A stretch of 64,000 nucleotides of DNA from Dichotomocladium elegans (taxonomy: Eukaryota; Mucoromycota; Mucoromycetes; Mucorales; Lichtheimiaceae). Below the pieces are notes generated by a model. It had not been told where the DNA came from, did no database searches, and saw nothing but the letters and a program-made list of their open reading frames with translations. Shown piece after piece: positions 46,264 through 57,984 of the stretch (position 1 is the stretch's first letter; every line of letters starts with the position of its first letter). The translations under genes were made by a program, and so were the position numbers. The DNA lies in NCBI GenBank assembly GCA_025716815.1, contig JAIXMN010000004.1, positions 372,001 to 436,000 of the forward strand, given 5' to 3'.

Positions 46264-46713
46264 GATTGCGTCTCTCACATCTGTACCCTTTTCCCCCCCC
46301 TCCACCCCTTCCCACACCCCGCGTTTCCCTGCATCTGGGGAGATTCAAAATTAAACGTGTGCATACCGCTTCTTTAAAGGAAAAGAAAGGGGAAAGGGAA
46401 GGAATGTGTATGTCCCATTCTCGTCACTCGCCGAAGAAGGTGTACCGTGCATAGATATAGATACATGCGTAAACTTTACGGTACACGTTCCGAAGATTCA
46501 AGACATCGCAAAGCAAAAATTGATCCATGAAGAGATGCCAAGAGTCCAGGGCAAATGCCATTCCTCTTTTATGGTTATTAACACTAGAATGGCTGTTCTT
46601 GCTTTCTTTCCTGCCGGGAATTTTTTTTTTTTGCTTTACTGATAGATAAACAAATGAGAGAATCGACTTTCATCTTCGTTTTCTCTTTTACAATCCTCTG
46701 TCTTTAACAAAGA
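46264..46713. other. Intergenic between PKA-like and subtilisin-like genes
   Basis: C-rich run at about 46293-46301 just after the stop, T-run at 46620-46631. No further gene. Confidence 0.4.
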
Positions 46714-48131
46714 ATGAAAGGTGTCTTGATTTCCAGCGCTATTTGCCTGTGTATGGCCCGTGCCTTCGCATTGGAGACTGTTGCTCCTTCAGTTCAGACG
46801 ATCCCGCCCTCTAGCAGCAGTGGGCTTCAGGACAGACCTGGGGATATGGCCCCACTCCATGTTCCTTCAGGCGCGGAGGCCATTTCGGGTTCGTATATCG
46901 TTATTCTCAAGAGTACGGCCAATGTGACCCAGCATCATGAATGGGTGACGGCCCAGGTGGGCCCGGCAAGTGGCGGTGCGCCCAGCAGGGATATGTACTT
47001 GAACCAAGCGGCGGCAGCAGAAATTGCCAACGGCATCCATCATAAGTATAATAGTCATACGTGGAAAGGTTATAGTGGCCGGTTTACGGATGACATGGTC
47101 GACAAGATCCGACGCTCACCCGATGCAAGTGGGGGGACTTTTTAAGAGAGAGATCTACAAAAAAGTGAGTACTAAGGGGCCGGATCTTTACATCTATCTA
47201 GGTGGATTATGTCGAGAAGGACTCGGTTGTGTACACGTCCGAACTACAGCGCGACGCACCCTGGGGTCTTGCACGCATCTCCCACCGTAACACGCTTGCG
47301 CTTGGAACCTTTAACCGATACCCATACCAAGCCGCGGCTGGCAGGGGTGTTCCGGTGTATGTCATTGACACGGGGATCAATATACACCACGTGGATCTGG
47401 AGGGTCGTGCGACGTGGGGCGTGACCATCCTCGCGGGTGAGAATGACGAGGACGAGAACGGCCACGGGTCGCATTGCGCAGGCACAATTGCGGGCCATCA
47501 CTTTGGTGTGGCGAAGAAGTCCCATCCTGTTGCGGTCAAGGTCCTGCGATCGAACGGGTCGGGCAGCATGTCGGGCGTGATAGCCGGCCTTAGCTGGGCA
47601 ACGGAGCAGCATCAGGAGCAGCTGGCAGCGGACAGGCGATACAAGGGCGCGGTAGCCAACCTGAGCTTGGCCGGCGCGAGATCGGAGGCACTCAACTTTG
47701 CTGTCAACGAGGCTGTCATCAGCGGCATGGTTGTCGCAGCCGCTGCAGGAAACGATAACCGAGACGCATGCCAGTACTCGCCCGCAAGCGCTGAGCTCGC
47801 CATCACCGCTGGTGCAGTGAATATCCACGACGAGCGCTTACCGTCCTCGAACTACGGCCCCTGCGTCGACATATTTGCACCGGGCGAGAATATCATGAGC
47901 ATCTGGAAGGGCACCAACGAAGCCACGAATACCATGAGCGGGACCAGCACAGCTGCGGCCCACGTCTCCGGATTAGCGGCGTACATCATCAGCCTGGAGA
48001 GGCACGGTGGTCTTGTCTCTCCCAGGAGGGTCTGGGCGAAGATGCTCGAGCTTGCTACGGCCGACAGACTGACCAACTTGCCGACAAGCACGCCGAACCT
48101 CTTGGTCTACAACGGGGGGAATTCGAAATAA
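46714..48131 (+). CDS. Subtilisin-like serine protease (S8, proteinase K/cerevisin type)
   Basis: Exons 46714-47124 and 47202-48131 give a 446-aa preproprotein. The signal peptide (MKGVLISSAICLCMARAFA) is followed by an inhibitor_I9 propeptide (SGSYIVILKS, YSGRFTDDMVDKIRRSPDVDYVEKDSVV). The catalytic triad is Asp193 in YVIDTGIN, His225 in NGHGSHCAGT and Ser386 in MSGTSTAAAH. The Ser motif departs from the common GTSMAxPH: Thr replaces Met and Ala replaces Pro. Propeptide and catalytic domain match fungal vacuolar protease B/cerevisin and secreted alkaline proteases; destination is uncertain. The intron 47125-47201 needs a GC donor (GAT|GCAAGT) because no GT choice keeps the phase. Its 3' end is only 95 bp from the next gene, on the same strand. 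Confidence 0.95.
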
Positions 48132-48175
48132 AAACCGCAGTCACATGTCAAGTTTTGAAAAGCAAAAATAACAAC

Positions 48176-48181
48176 AATAAA
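48176..48181 (+). terminator. Likely poly(A) signal of the subtilisin-like gene
   Basis: AATAAA lies 45 bp before the uS8m start codon, so the protease 3' UTR must overlap the promoter or leader of the ribosomal protein gene. Confidence 0.4.
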
Positions 48182-48226
48182 ATTAATCGTCCTTAACTCC
48201 CCCATCCTCCCCTCCCCCCCTTCAGC

Positions 48227-48688
48227 ATGCCCCGTGTTTATGACCTTTGTGCCCGCGTCCAGAACGGATTTCGCGCGCGTCTTCAGTCCATTGCCATCCC
48301 AGAAACAAAGATGAACTTGGCCATTGCCAATATTTTGTACCGCGAAGGCTTCCTCTCATCCGTCACGCGTGGCTCGCACCTCGGCCCTGACGTGGAGTAT
48401 ACCCCCACCACCAATGACAACATCGCCACCCGCCGTCTCTGGCTTTCGCTCAAGTACAAGGACAACATGCCCACATTGAGCCATTTGTCTGTCATCAGCA
48501 AGCCCTCCAAGAAGATCACTTTCACGGTCAATGAGATGAAACAGATCGCCAGTGGTAGACGCGCCAAGTTCATCAAGCCTCTCCAACCCGGCGAGATTGC
48601 CATTGTCAACACAAATAGAGGCGTGTTGGAGATCCAGGAGGCGATTCAGAAGAATGTGGGTGGTGAAGTCTTGTGTCGGGCATCATAA
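48227..48688 (+). CDS. MRPS8: Mitochondrial ribosomal protein uS8m (MRPS8)
   Basis: Single exon, 153 aa. It aligns along its length with bacterial-type S8: VYDLCARVQNGFRARLQSIAIP (the N-terminal helix), NILYREGFLSSVTRG, LSLKYKDNMPTLSHLSVISKPSKK and the C-terminal rRNA-binding block IAIVNTNRGVLEIQEAIQKNVGGEVLC. The similarity is to fungal Mrps8 rather than to cytosolic uS8 (Rps22), which has a different N-terminus. It binds 15S rRNA in assembly of the mitochondrial small subunit. No cleavable presequence is obvious, as with other S8m proteins. It sits between two genes with about 95 bp and 250 bp spacing. Confidence 0.93.
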   Translation: MPRVYDLCARVQNGFRARLQSIAIPETKMNLAIANILYREGFLSSVTRGSHLGPDVEYTPTTNDNIATRRLWLSLKYKDNMPTLSHLSVISKPSKKITFTVNEMKQIASGRRAKFIKPLQPGEIAIVNTNRGVLEIQEAIQKNVGGEVLCRAS

Positions 48689-48905
48689 ACATCTGTTCTC
48701 CTTGTTTCCTTTTTGTCATATCTCGTTTCTCTCTCTCCTCCGTCCGACATCCTCCCATCTCTTTTGTTCCACTTTGAATTCCCCCTCCCCCCCATCCCGC
48801 ACTGGCTGCATGGTGCTCTCATACACGTAGCAGCAGCAACCACAACTACAACTACAACCTCTCTTGTGCATATGATTCGTTTCTTTCTAAAACATATAAA
48901 TACAT

Positions 48906-48911
48906 AATAAA
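48906..48911 (+). terminator. Likely poly(A) signal of MRPS8
   Basis: AATAAA on the plus strand, 31 bp before the minus-strand stop codon of the NIF3-like gene, so the convergent transcripts probably overlap. Confidence 0.4.
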
Positions 48912-48941
48912 CCTTTCTGCTAAAGGAAAAGATGAAATACA

Positions 48942-50326
48942 TTACACAATGACCAGCGGGTCCTTGTCGACCTTGCTCACGATCACTTGGATGGCGTCCC
49001 CGTGCTCCGTCTTTTCATTATTGAGTAAGGCCTGTAATTTTGGCTGGAGGACTGCAGTGAGGTAGCCTCGCTCGGTATTTGTATGTTCGCCTGATGATCA
49101 ATGGGGGGTGGGGAACATATATGAGTATCTTAGTATTGGGATAGGCTTTGCTTGCTCGATGCAGCCCTTATCCACTTACACAAGATGACATTGGTGCCTT
49201 GTGCCAATGCGGCCAGCACATCGTGGTGACCCATTTCGCCTGAGAAGAAGAGATCGGCCTCCACGGAGTTGAGGACGGATGATCCCGAACCAGCGCAGAT
49301 GGCTGCCGTTTTGATAAGCGGGTTCTCCTCTGTCCGAGCAACGCGCACTGTTTGTTTTTTGATTGATTGAATGAATGGAGGTTAGAAGGAGATCCTTTTC
49401 ACAAAGACGAGTTGAAGGGACTCGACTTACAAAAGTGCAAACCCGTCAATTTCTTGACACGTTCCACGACCGTGGACAACGGGACGGGCTCTCTAAAGGT
49501 GAAAAGACGCCCTGTGCCTGCCTTTTCATGACCTATAGACCATGTGTAATGCATTTTCAATCTTCTCTTCACCCGACCGACCCTCGACCTCTTCTTGGTG
49601 ACCCGCCCGCCGCCGCCCCCCCGGCCACCCAATCCCCAAACTTCTCTACCTTCCGGCGGATTTTGTGCAGGAACGATCGGTTCGGTTTGACCCTCACCGA
49701 GTCCACTTGCAAGCCAGTCGTTGACTGAAAATGATGGTCCATAAAAATGCATGCGGTGTGATTTCTTTCTTTCTTTCTTATCCTTACCTCCATCCACACA
49801 GTTATCGCATGCTGTATGGGGCGAGTAGATTCCAACGCCACGTGCAATGGCTTTCATCACGATATCCTGCTTGACATCCTGTTGTGTAAGGCGCTTCATG
49901 GCTCGAAAGATCGGCGGATGGTATGCGACAATGGTGCCAACCTGATAGCAAACAAGTACAAGGATCAATGCGCGTTCGCCATATTTTAACTTTCTTCTTT
50001 TTCCCCCCTTACGCCAGGATCAGAAAGCGCCTCGTCAAGCACTTGGGGTGTGAGGTCAATGGTCAGGAAGACTTTGTTGCAACTTGAGACCGGGTACGGC
50101 GGCTCTATGTGTGTGAGTGAGGGAAGGGTGGAAGGGGACGGGCGGTTTTTGAGTTATCAAACCGCATCGAACAACGCGTCTACTGCGCGATTTTCCAACC
50201 CTCCAATACAATGCATTCACATGCACACTTACCGACAAGAATGCCCACATTGTCCCACGCAGTATCTGCGAGCTCAAGAGGAGCAATGGTGCGCATAGAT
50301 CGGACTACTTTGGACAGAAGTGACAT
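48942..50326 (-). CDS. NIF3: NIF3-like GTP cyclohydrolase 1 type 2-fold protein
   Basis: Seven exons (50233-50326, 50013-50104, 49788-49941, 49650-49724, 49431-49532, 49180-49347, 48942-49090) sum to 277 aa. NIF3/DUF34 signatures are present: LELADTAWDNVGILV, LTIDLTPQVLDEAL, VGTIVAYHPPIFRAMKRL, GVGIYSPHTACDN, GGVNDWLASGL, CAGSGSSVLNSVEADLFFSGEMGHHDVLAAL and ILCEHTNTERGYL. The His/Glu residues in AYHPP, SPHTA, GEMGHHD and CEHTNTERG form the conserved dinuclear metal site. The biochemical role of eukaryotic Nif3 is poorly defined; yeast Nif3 interacts with Ngg1. All six introns are GT-AG with consistent phases. It ends close to the MRPS8 gene (convergent). Confidence 0.93.
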
Positions 50327-50566
50327 TGCCGGAAGAGTCAGCAGAATGGAAAGTAAAAAGAAAAAAGACGAGCAATAGCACAATGTGACTCTAAATAAAT
50401 TTATTCTCCCAAATCCACAGAAATAAAAGCCTAGAGCAAGAGGAATTGGGGAATAGGGTATTATGTACAATGAGTGTGGAACAGACTACATAAGAAGATG
50501 AGGAGACAGGGAGAGAGGAGGTAAAAGTATATATAACCAGACCAGACGGAGCGGAGCGGATGGGCA

Positions 50567-51975
50567 TTATAGGAGTGGTGTCTTCAGACGGATGATGCGG
50601 CGTTTGGGAACTTTCTGACGAGTGCGGGAGAAGGATGAGGGAGATGAAGGAGATGAAGACCCGGTGGTATGAGGGGCAGAGCGGCAGACGTGATGGGCAA
50701 TGGCTGGAGAGTACGGTGAGAGAGTATGTTGTATGCTTGTTAGTCGGGCCAACTGAGACACAAGCCCATTCTCCGTCGGTTTGAGGATGATTTCTTGCGG
50801 GAAGGTGACGTAACAATCCTGTGCCACCAGTGACGGAATCTCAGGACCTTCGACGATATACCACGGAGCATCCTCGTCGCTCAAGTACATGGATGAGATG
50901 GCTGAGGTTGTGGCGATAGACGCCTGATCATCCAGAATGATCGATGAGCATTCGCTGCTAGCACTACTGCTACCGCACGCGCTCTCACCACCATACAGGG
51001 ATGGAGGGAAAGACTGTGGCTGGTAACAGTAGCGCTGATGCTGGCTAGCGCATGAGTAGACGCTTGCAAAATCGCGGGGGATGGTGTACGGTGGTGGGAT
51101 GTCGAACACAGACTCAGCAGGTGTGCATGGCAAAGAAGATATGTCGCTCATGTAGTCGTCTGCCGATGGTGTGATAGATAGCGGCGGTGTGGACACCATC
51201 ATTTGTTGCTGTCGTTCTCTCTCTTGCTGCTGCCGACGCGCCTCAAGATGCCGAACGCTCAAATTATGAATCATCACCGGAAGATCTTCTTGGAACAGAT
51301 TGCGGAGCTGCTTTTCAATTTCGCGTTGCAAAAAATTCCTCACACTCGTCACAGCATCGAAGGTCGACGAGATGATGATGCTCTCGAGTGGATCGTTCTT
51401 AAAGACAAGCGTGATACCCTTCGTCTTTGACACAACAAGCACAATAATTCCACGTAGCTTTAGGTCAGAAATACGGAGTAGCATCGGTACCACGAGCGGT
51501 TTGTCGGCCGCAACAATGCCCGGTCGGTAGAGCCGATGGCGATCCATGCTCGCCGGCCGTTTGTTGTGCATAGGATTTGCCTACGTTGAAACAAAAAAAA
51601 ATCAGCCAAAAAGCAAATAAAAAAAACGATGCGAGACGCAAGAAACACACCTGTACTTTGGTTTGCAAAACAATGTATGCGTCACCTGCATACGTGAGCT
51701 TAAAGATACCTCGAAACTTATCGGTCGTCAGCTCTCCTACTTCTAGAATTTCGAGCTCTGGGGGCTATGGTTTCGTACAGAGGTTCGTAAGTACATGCAT
51801 TCCAATAGGTACTTCCTATTTTACCAACCTTGCTGCCCATGTGAAGTTCTTTAACGGTAATGTGGTCAACAATGTTCTTTGGTTTATTGCCTTTATTGAG
51901 CGCGGTCTCAAGCTGTAATTTAGCCTCGTCATAGAACCCAGAGTCGAATTCGGGCCAGCTGAACCGAAAGGCCAT
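50567..51975 (-). CDS. MDM34: ERMES complex subunit Mdm34
   Basis: Exons 51829-51975, 51651-51764 and 50567-51580 give 424 aa. The N-terminal SMP lipid-binding domain begins [15 protein letters not shown] and contains [62 protein letters not shown] and [18 protein letters not shown], a close match to Mdm34. The protein is part of the ER-mitochondria encounter structure with Mmm1, Mdm12 and Mdm10, and needs no cleavable presequence. The long C-terminal part is low-complexity (Gln-Arg-rich, then Ser-rich) with basic ends, as usual in Mdm34. The first intron has donor GTTGGT; a phase-0 solution is the only one that joins GSK to PPELEI. The protein end is 240 bp from the NIF3 start. Confidence 0.95.
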
Positions 51976-53373
51976 TGTGCAGCAACAGTAAAGGAATGGT
52001 AATAGGAGGAGTCGAATGCGAAAGGACGAGGGAAAAGGGTGTGCAGCACAAAAAGTGTGGGGTAAGCACACGAAGCAAGAGAAAAGAACAACAGAGAGAA
52101 GAGAAGGACTTTCAAAACACAACAAGAAAGAAAAAAATCATTCATATTTTTTTTTTTTGCGGAGCAAACAAGACCGGGTCAACCCGGGAGCCCCTTAGTG
52201 AGTCAAAGGGAGAGAGCAATGGATAAGGAAGGCAACCAATGTTTCCTGTTCATTTCCTTATTACATTCCAAACCTACCCACTGATCAATTAAGTGCAACT
52301 GAGGAATCTATAAAGAACACAAATAGTCGACACATATTCTGCCCTACTACGCCATTTTCGACCTGGACCTACTCACATGGGTAAAAGTAATAGCACATGA
52401 TCAGGCACAGACCATCCGTGCAAATGATAGTCCCGAACTAGACGGGGTCATCTCACTGTGGAACAGCAGCATCGCGACCCCCCGGTTCGTGTCCATAGCA
52501 AGTTGCCACGGTAGAACAGCCACTTGAATTCCATCGTCCCCCCCTGTCTCTCGTTCCCTGCACTAGAACTGCGTATGCTTCTCCTTCCCTCAGCCTACTT
52601 GTCAATAATACCGAGGTGCGCGGGGCGCAGGTTCCCTTAAGATTGAACATATAAAGGGGCTCGAGGAAAAAATAAGGCTGATCTTTTGTCCAATCATCTT
52701 TTCTGGTTGAAATAATTTTAATGTTTTGCCTGACAGGGCCTTCGAGGAACGAGGAAACGATTCTACTTCACGCTACAAATTTGCAGTGACAAACCATCTG
52801 ACAGCATTCGCGGTTTGAAGATCAAACATATTCTGGCAATTTTCTCTTTCCAGTGGTGGATGATATTCTGGATGTATAACGATCACTGATTCCTGCATCT
52901 GTGCTCGACCTCTTTACTGTTACATGCCCTCAGATCCTGTCAAGTTACCGGACAATGGAGCAAATCAAGGTTGTTCTAACTTGGAGATATTTAAAGCACC
53001 GAAGCCTGAAAGGCGAACGTAGAACAGGGTGAGACAGGGGAGAGGGAAGAGGGGAGAGGGGAGCGGAGGCAAAGCGCTGTTTAGTGACAACGAAGCGGAC
53101 ACCAACATTACGCGCCTTTATTTTTTTTTTCTTCCTCTCTCCTGGGCTCCTTCCACCACACACATAACTTTCCCTCACTTCTAACTACGCGCCCTGTGCG
53201 TCTACGCACAAACAACAATCCAATACCCCCCCACTCCACTTTACTTGCTCCCTCCCTTTTGTTTTTGTGTAAACCTCGTGTATCGTTGTGGACATAGCTC
53301 CTACAGCTAGTTTGCTAACCAAACCAACGCCGTACAATACACAGACGCACATACACACACACGGACGCACGCA
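51976..53373. other. Divergent intergenic region
   Basis: Between MDM34 (-) and the calcium-dependent carrier (+). A/T runs near 52146-52160 and 53122-53132, GA-rich stretch 53030-53070, pyrimidine-rich leader before the carrier ATG. No gene recognised. Confidence 0.5.
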
Positions 53374-55276
53374 ATGACCTCGCCGCCATCATCTTCAGAA
53401 GAGCAGCATCGCAACTCTCATCCCTACTTTGACGAGAAGGCTGCCGAACGTGAGCTTCGTGTTAGAAGTCTTTTTGATTCACTCGACAGCAACGGAACGG
53501 GGTATCTCGATGCCGATGCGATTCTGCGCGGATTTCTTAAATTAACCCATTTACCCGCCCATACCCGATATGCCACTGATCTCCTTGCGAAATGCGATAC
53601 AGCCCGGGACGGGGCTATTGATTACCCCGAGTTCAGAACCTATGTCCTTGAGAAAGAGAAGGAACTCTGGGATTTATTCTCGCAAATCAATAAGTCGGGA
53701 GACAACCGTCTTCGTGCGGATGAGCTCGAGACGGCTCTTCGTGCATCGGGAATCAGAATCACAAAAGAAGAGCTGGATGAGTTCATGCAGGTGATTGATA
53801 CCGGTATGTGAAAGAAAGAGAAAGAGAGAAAGGAGAGACAGGCCATCTGATGTTATTTTTTCTTTATAGAGGGCAACGGTTACATTGACTTTCAGGACTG
53901 GCGCGATTTTCTTTTGGTAAGAAGTGGGATATGGGAGAGAGAGAAGGACCAACTGCTGACTCGGTCATTCACATGTTTCAGCTTCTGCCTCGAAAAACCA
54001 CCTTGCATGAGATTTACCAGTATTACCAGACATCCACCCAACTCACCCAGGATGCGGACGTCGCCATCTCCCACACAGATGAGGCTGCACAGAACGCCTA
54101 CAAGTATCTTGCCGCGGGTGGTATCGCAGGTGCAGTCTCTCGGACTTGTACTGCTCCTCTAGATCGCCTTAAAGTGTATCTGATCACCCAAATGACTCCT
54201 CGAGCGGATACCACTCCTGCGGCTGTTAGATCGTCGTCAATCCTTGGTGCGGTCAAGAGTATTTATGGTCAGGGTGGCTTCCGAGCATTCTTTGTCGGCA
54301 ACGGGCTGAACGTCCTTAAAATCATCCCCGAATCTGCGATCAAATTTTACGTGTTTGAGACTGCAAAGACATTGCTTGCTGGCTTCACCGGCGTCGAGGA
54401 TAAAAACGCGATCCCGGTGGGCGCTCGTTTCGTGGCTGGTGGTGTGGCTGGCCTGTGTTCACAGTTCTGCATTTACCCTGTTGAGACTCTCAAGACCCGC
54501 ATCATGTCCACTAAGGTGAGCGGCGCCAAGGTGCCGACCAATACCCGCTTCTTTGCATTGCATACTGCGAAAACCATGTGGACCCAGCAAGGCATACGTG
54601 CATTCTGGCCTGGACTGACTCTAGGCTTACTCGGCGTATTCCCTTATCAAGCACTGGATATGGGTAAGATCCGCATCTGTACATGCGCTCCTCCATGTGT
54701 ACTCAAACATACATTTAGGTATCTATGAAACGCTGAAAGTGACCTATTTGCGGTATATGAACACCATGGATGAAAAGCGGAAAAATGAACTTGGCGGTAG
54801 CAGTCCCTCCGTTTTACCAAATGTATTGGTGCTTTGGGCATGTGGAATGGTGAGCGGCTCTATTGGGGCTACAACTGTTTATCCTCTCAATCTTGTCAGA
54901 ACAAGGTGATATACATATTGATATATACTTATAAGAACGAGCTGAATCGTTAACCTGATACCACTTTCATTTCTCTTAGACTACAAGCACAGGGCACACC
55001 TGGTCACCCACATGTATACACTTCTGCATTTGATGCAGCAAGGAAGACATACCAATCAGATGGTGTGAGAGGCTTTTATAAGGGATTAGGACCAACTCTC
55101 TTCAAGGTAAGAAAAAGCCGTGTAACTTTAAGCAGCATCGGGACCAGCGCGGCTAATCTGGCACCACTCTTCTTTCTTCTTTGTCTTTTATATAAAAAAT
55201 GTGATAGGTTGTTCCATCCGTCAGCATTAGTTACGCTGTTTATGAGTTCAGCAAGCGATCGCTTGGTATCAGCTAG
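53374..55276 (+). CDS. Calcium-binding mitochondrial carrier, SCaMC/Sal1 type (ATP-Mg/Pi)
   Basis: Exons 53374-53803, 53870-53916, 53982-54663, 54719-54905, 54980-55106 and 55208-55276 give 513 aa. The N-terminal regulatory half has four EF-hand-like loops: DSNGTGYLDADA (position 12 lost), DTARDGAIDYPE, NKSGDNRLRADE and DTEGNGYIDFQD, the last split by an intron. The C-terminal half is a mitochondrial carrier with three repeats, each with the PxD/ExxK/R motif: TAPLDRLKVYLITQ, YPVETLKTRIM and YPLNLVRTRLQAQ. SCaMC carriers exchange ATP-Mg for phosphate across the inner membrane when intermembrane Ca2+ rises; S. cerevisiae Sal1 is the fungal example. Last exon VVPSVSISYAVYEFSKRSLG ends the domain as expected. 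The substrate is inferred from family. Confidence 0.93.
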
Positions 55277-56786
55277 TATACAGAAGAGCGTCGAACATTA
55301 CTTGGTCGTCGTGTTGCGATTGGCACAACGTTCAACGTTTTACTGTCTCTTCTCAACTCTCTCCCGTTCCTCCTTACTACATCATCGTCTTCTATAGAAT
55401 ATACATAAACTGTACATACCTTTTCCCAACACCCTCGCACCCATTAAAAGCAAAACCAAGTCAACTGTTCGCACGATTGCCGCCCTCGTGCATTTTGGTT
55501 CGACAAAAAAGAGAGTGGGCAAAAGCGTTGTATTTGTAGCAACAAAGGAGCAAGACCAGACCTGTAAGGCTACATAACATTTTGACAATCCTGCTTCTGG
55601 TTTCCCTTAAGCTGTAAAACGATCTGATACAGCAGCATTACTCTCATCAACCGTCAGGGCGTCGAAGTCGTAGAGTATGGCACCTGCCACATCGTACATA
55701 TATCTCCCCGTTACTTATCCGATACGAGTTAAGCCGGATATCAAAGATCATGCCCTTGTGACATTGATATATAACTTACTTGTCCTCCACTGCATGAAGT
55801 CCTGAGCGTGCTTTGGCCATATTGGATGGCCACGTCAATCTCGACTGAAATGAGTGCTACCTTACGAGTTGTACCGGAAATGCCTCGTATGCTACGAAAA
55901 CAGCAGCCCGGATGGCGCCTGTTTGATGCCATCAGCGCTATTGGACGCGCGCATGACGGCCTGTTTGACTCGTTGCCGTGCAAGGTGGTACTCGTGCCTT
56001 GTGTGTCAACACGACAATCTAATTCCCAAATTTGTGCTACAACCCATCGATCTTTAACCAGCCCGCAGTCTGGTCTGAGTTTTTTTTTTTTTTTTGCGAA
56101 GAAAAAGCCGCCATCGATATCTACGTATGGGGATGGTTGGGGGTGGTTAGGAAGATGATGTTTGAAGTGAGGAGTGGCTAGCCTTAAATCTTGATCTCGA
56201 AGCGTTTTCATGCTTGTTTGAACAGCTCGCATCCGTACGTAGTGTGTATTGTGCATTGTACACACTCCTCGACTCTGTAGGAAAAAATATGTGCAGTACA
56301 TAAATATGTGCATGAATGGGCCCTGCGTGCCTGGTAGTCTGTGCACGCGCACACGAAGCATAAGACGAAAATAGATGATAGCCCGCACAGCTGTCATAAG
56401 AGATGCTAAGCTGTTGCAAGGGAAGAAAAAGACATATCTGATCGGTCGGGATGCATATCAATGCATATCTTTTGAGATAGAGATATGGAAGTCGTCATCG
56501 AGATGGAGCATGACAGAAAGCGATCCGATATAATTAATGGTGAGATGCGAGCCAATTTAGCAGCAACATCGAGAAACGAGGATCAGATATACAGCCAGTT
56601 CAGCGAAGCGGGCTTTATCAGATTAGAGGAGGGCGAATCAGCGCGCAGATCGGATATCAGATTATGGAAAATCTTCATGTCGCAAGAGGGGTTTACTAAT
56701 CTGATCTCCCTTGAATATAAAAACCGCAACCACCCCCATTTTCTGCTCAGATTAAAAAATATCATTATAATATACCTTCTTTTGTC
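55277..56786. other. Intergenic, no gene recognised
   Basis: Contains a long T-run (56079-56094) and accidental frames on both strands (for example 55741-56397, -). The part before 56787 is the promoter of the phytochelatin-synthase-like gene. Confidence 0.5.
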
Positions 56787-57868
56787 ATGTTCGCATCGAC
56801 CTCCTTTGCAAAGATCGCAACCACCATCATTACTAAACAACCTACCCGCCAACTTGCCACCATGGCAACCACATCCGCAGCCGTTGCGTCTCGACAAAGC
56901 GCAGGAACTACAGCAGCAGCAAGCGAACCTTTTCTGATGACGATGTTCGGCGAGCCGCTTGTCAATTTCACTTCGGTCGAGGGAAAGCGTCTATTCCGAG
57001 GCGCTATGGATCAGGGCAATACCGAAAGTTTCTTTAAATTGATGGGCAACTTTTCGAGTCAATCCTCTCCAACGCTCGGTGGTCTTAGCTCACGCAAGTA
57101 TCGCACCCAGGCGCATACATATATATATATTGCCTATAAACGAAGCGCCTCCTAACACATCGTAACATATATAGTGGCTATGGTTTTGAATGCGCTTGAA
57201 ATCGATCCCCAGCAGCGCTGGAAAGGCAATTGGCGATGGTATTCTGGTAAGTCGTTGGAGCCCAAAAGGGGGGGTGTAGAAAGAGAGAAGATCCTGACAT
57301 ACCTTTTTTTGATGTAGACGAATTACTTCACACCTGCTCTAGTAAAGAAGAGGTGTCACGTCGCGGCATGTCTTTTGACGAATTTCATTGTCTTGCTCAG
57401 TCACACTGCGATGTCGACTCACGGAGGGCTACTCTTACGACATACCGCGATTTTGTGCACGATCTGCAAGCTGTCACAGCCAGTGGAAGCAATCAAATCA
57501 TGGTTGTCAATTATTCGCGATCAAGACTTGGCCAACGTGGCCAGCAGAATGGCCACTTTAGTCCGATTGGCGGTTACAATAGCGTAGAGAATCGCGCGCT
57601 CATTATGGACGTGGCGCGTGGTCAATATCCTAGCGTCTGGGTCGATGCAAAGCTACTCTATGAAGCGATGTTTGAAAAGGAACAAGACATTTTGGGCAAG
57701 AGTCGGGGTTATTTTGTACTCCGTGCGCCTACACACCTGCAACAAAGGACCACGACTGTACCTGGACCGGCTTTGGTCAAGACGCGCTCAACAGCATGTC
57801 TAAAATGCTCACGACAGTGCCTCAAAAGCCTCTCGGCTACTCGCACTGAGGTCTCCCAAATCATCTAA
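56787..57868 (+). CDS. Phytochelatin synthase-like protein lacking the catalytic Cys
   Basis: Exons 56787-57093, 57175-57246 and 57318-57868 give 309 aa with a Ser/Thr-rich, mitochondrial-like N-terminus. The papain-like phytochelatin-synthase domain is clear: [103 protein letters not shown]. His206 and Asp224 are spaced 18 apart as in plant enzymes. But where active enzymes have ...YCGLASL, this protein reads TLGGLSSL: Gly98 (GGT) replaces the catalytic Cys, a change of one base from TGT. Active enzymes transfer gamma-Glu-Cys between glutathiones to make metal-binding phytochelatins; this one should not. The first intron uses a GC donor (c|GCAAGT). Confidence 0.9.
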
Positions 57869-57978
57869 TTACATGCATATCCTCCCCGCTCTCCAGAACA
57901 TCTCTGTTTATACCCTACTTCTACTCCAACCCATCCTGCAAACAACTGTAAATAACATCATCAAGCCATTCACCCTGT

Positions 57979-57984
57979 AATAAA
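57979..57984 (+). terminator. Likely poly(A) signal of the phytochelatin-synthase-like gene
   Basis: AATAAA 111 bp after the stop codon. Confidence 0.35.

Noticed and set aside
55741..56397. 218-codon minus-strand frame
   Set aside because: No similarity recognised, contains a polylysine stretch from a T-run, and no splice signals; probably chance.
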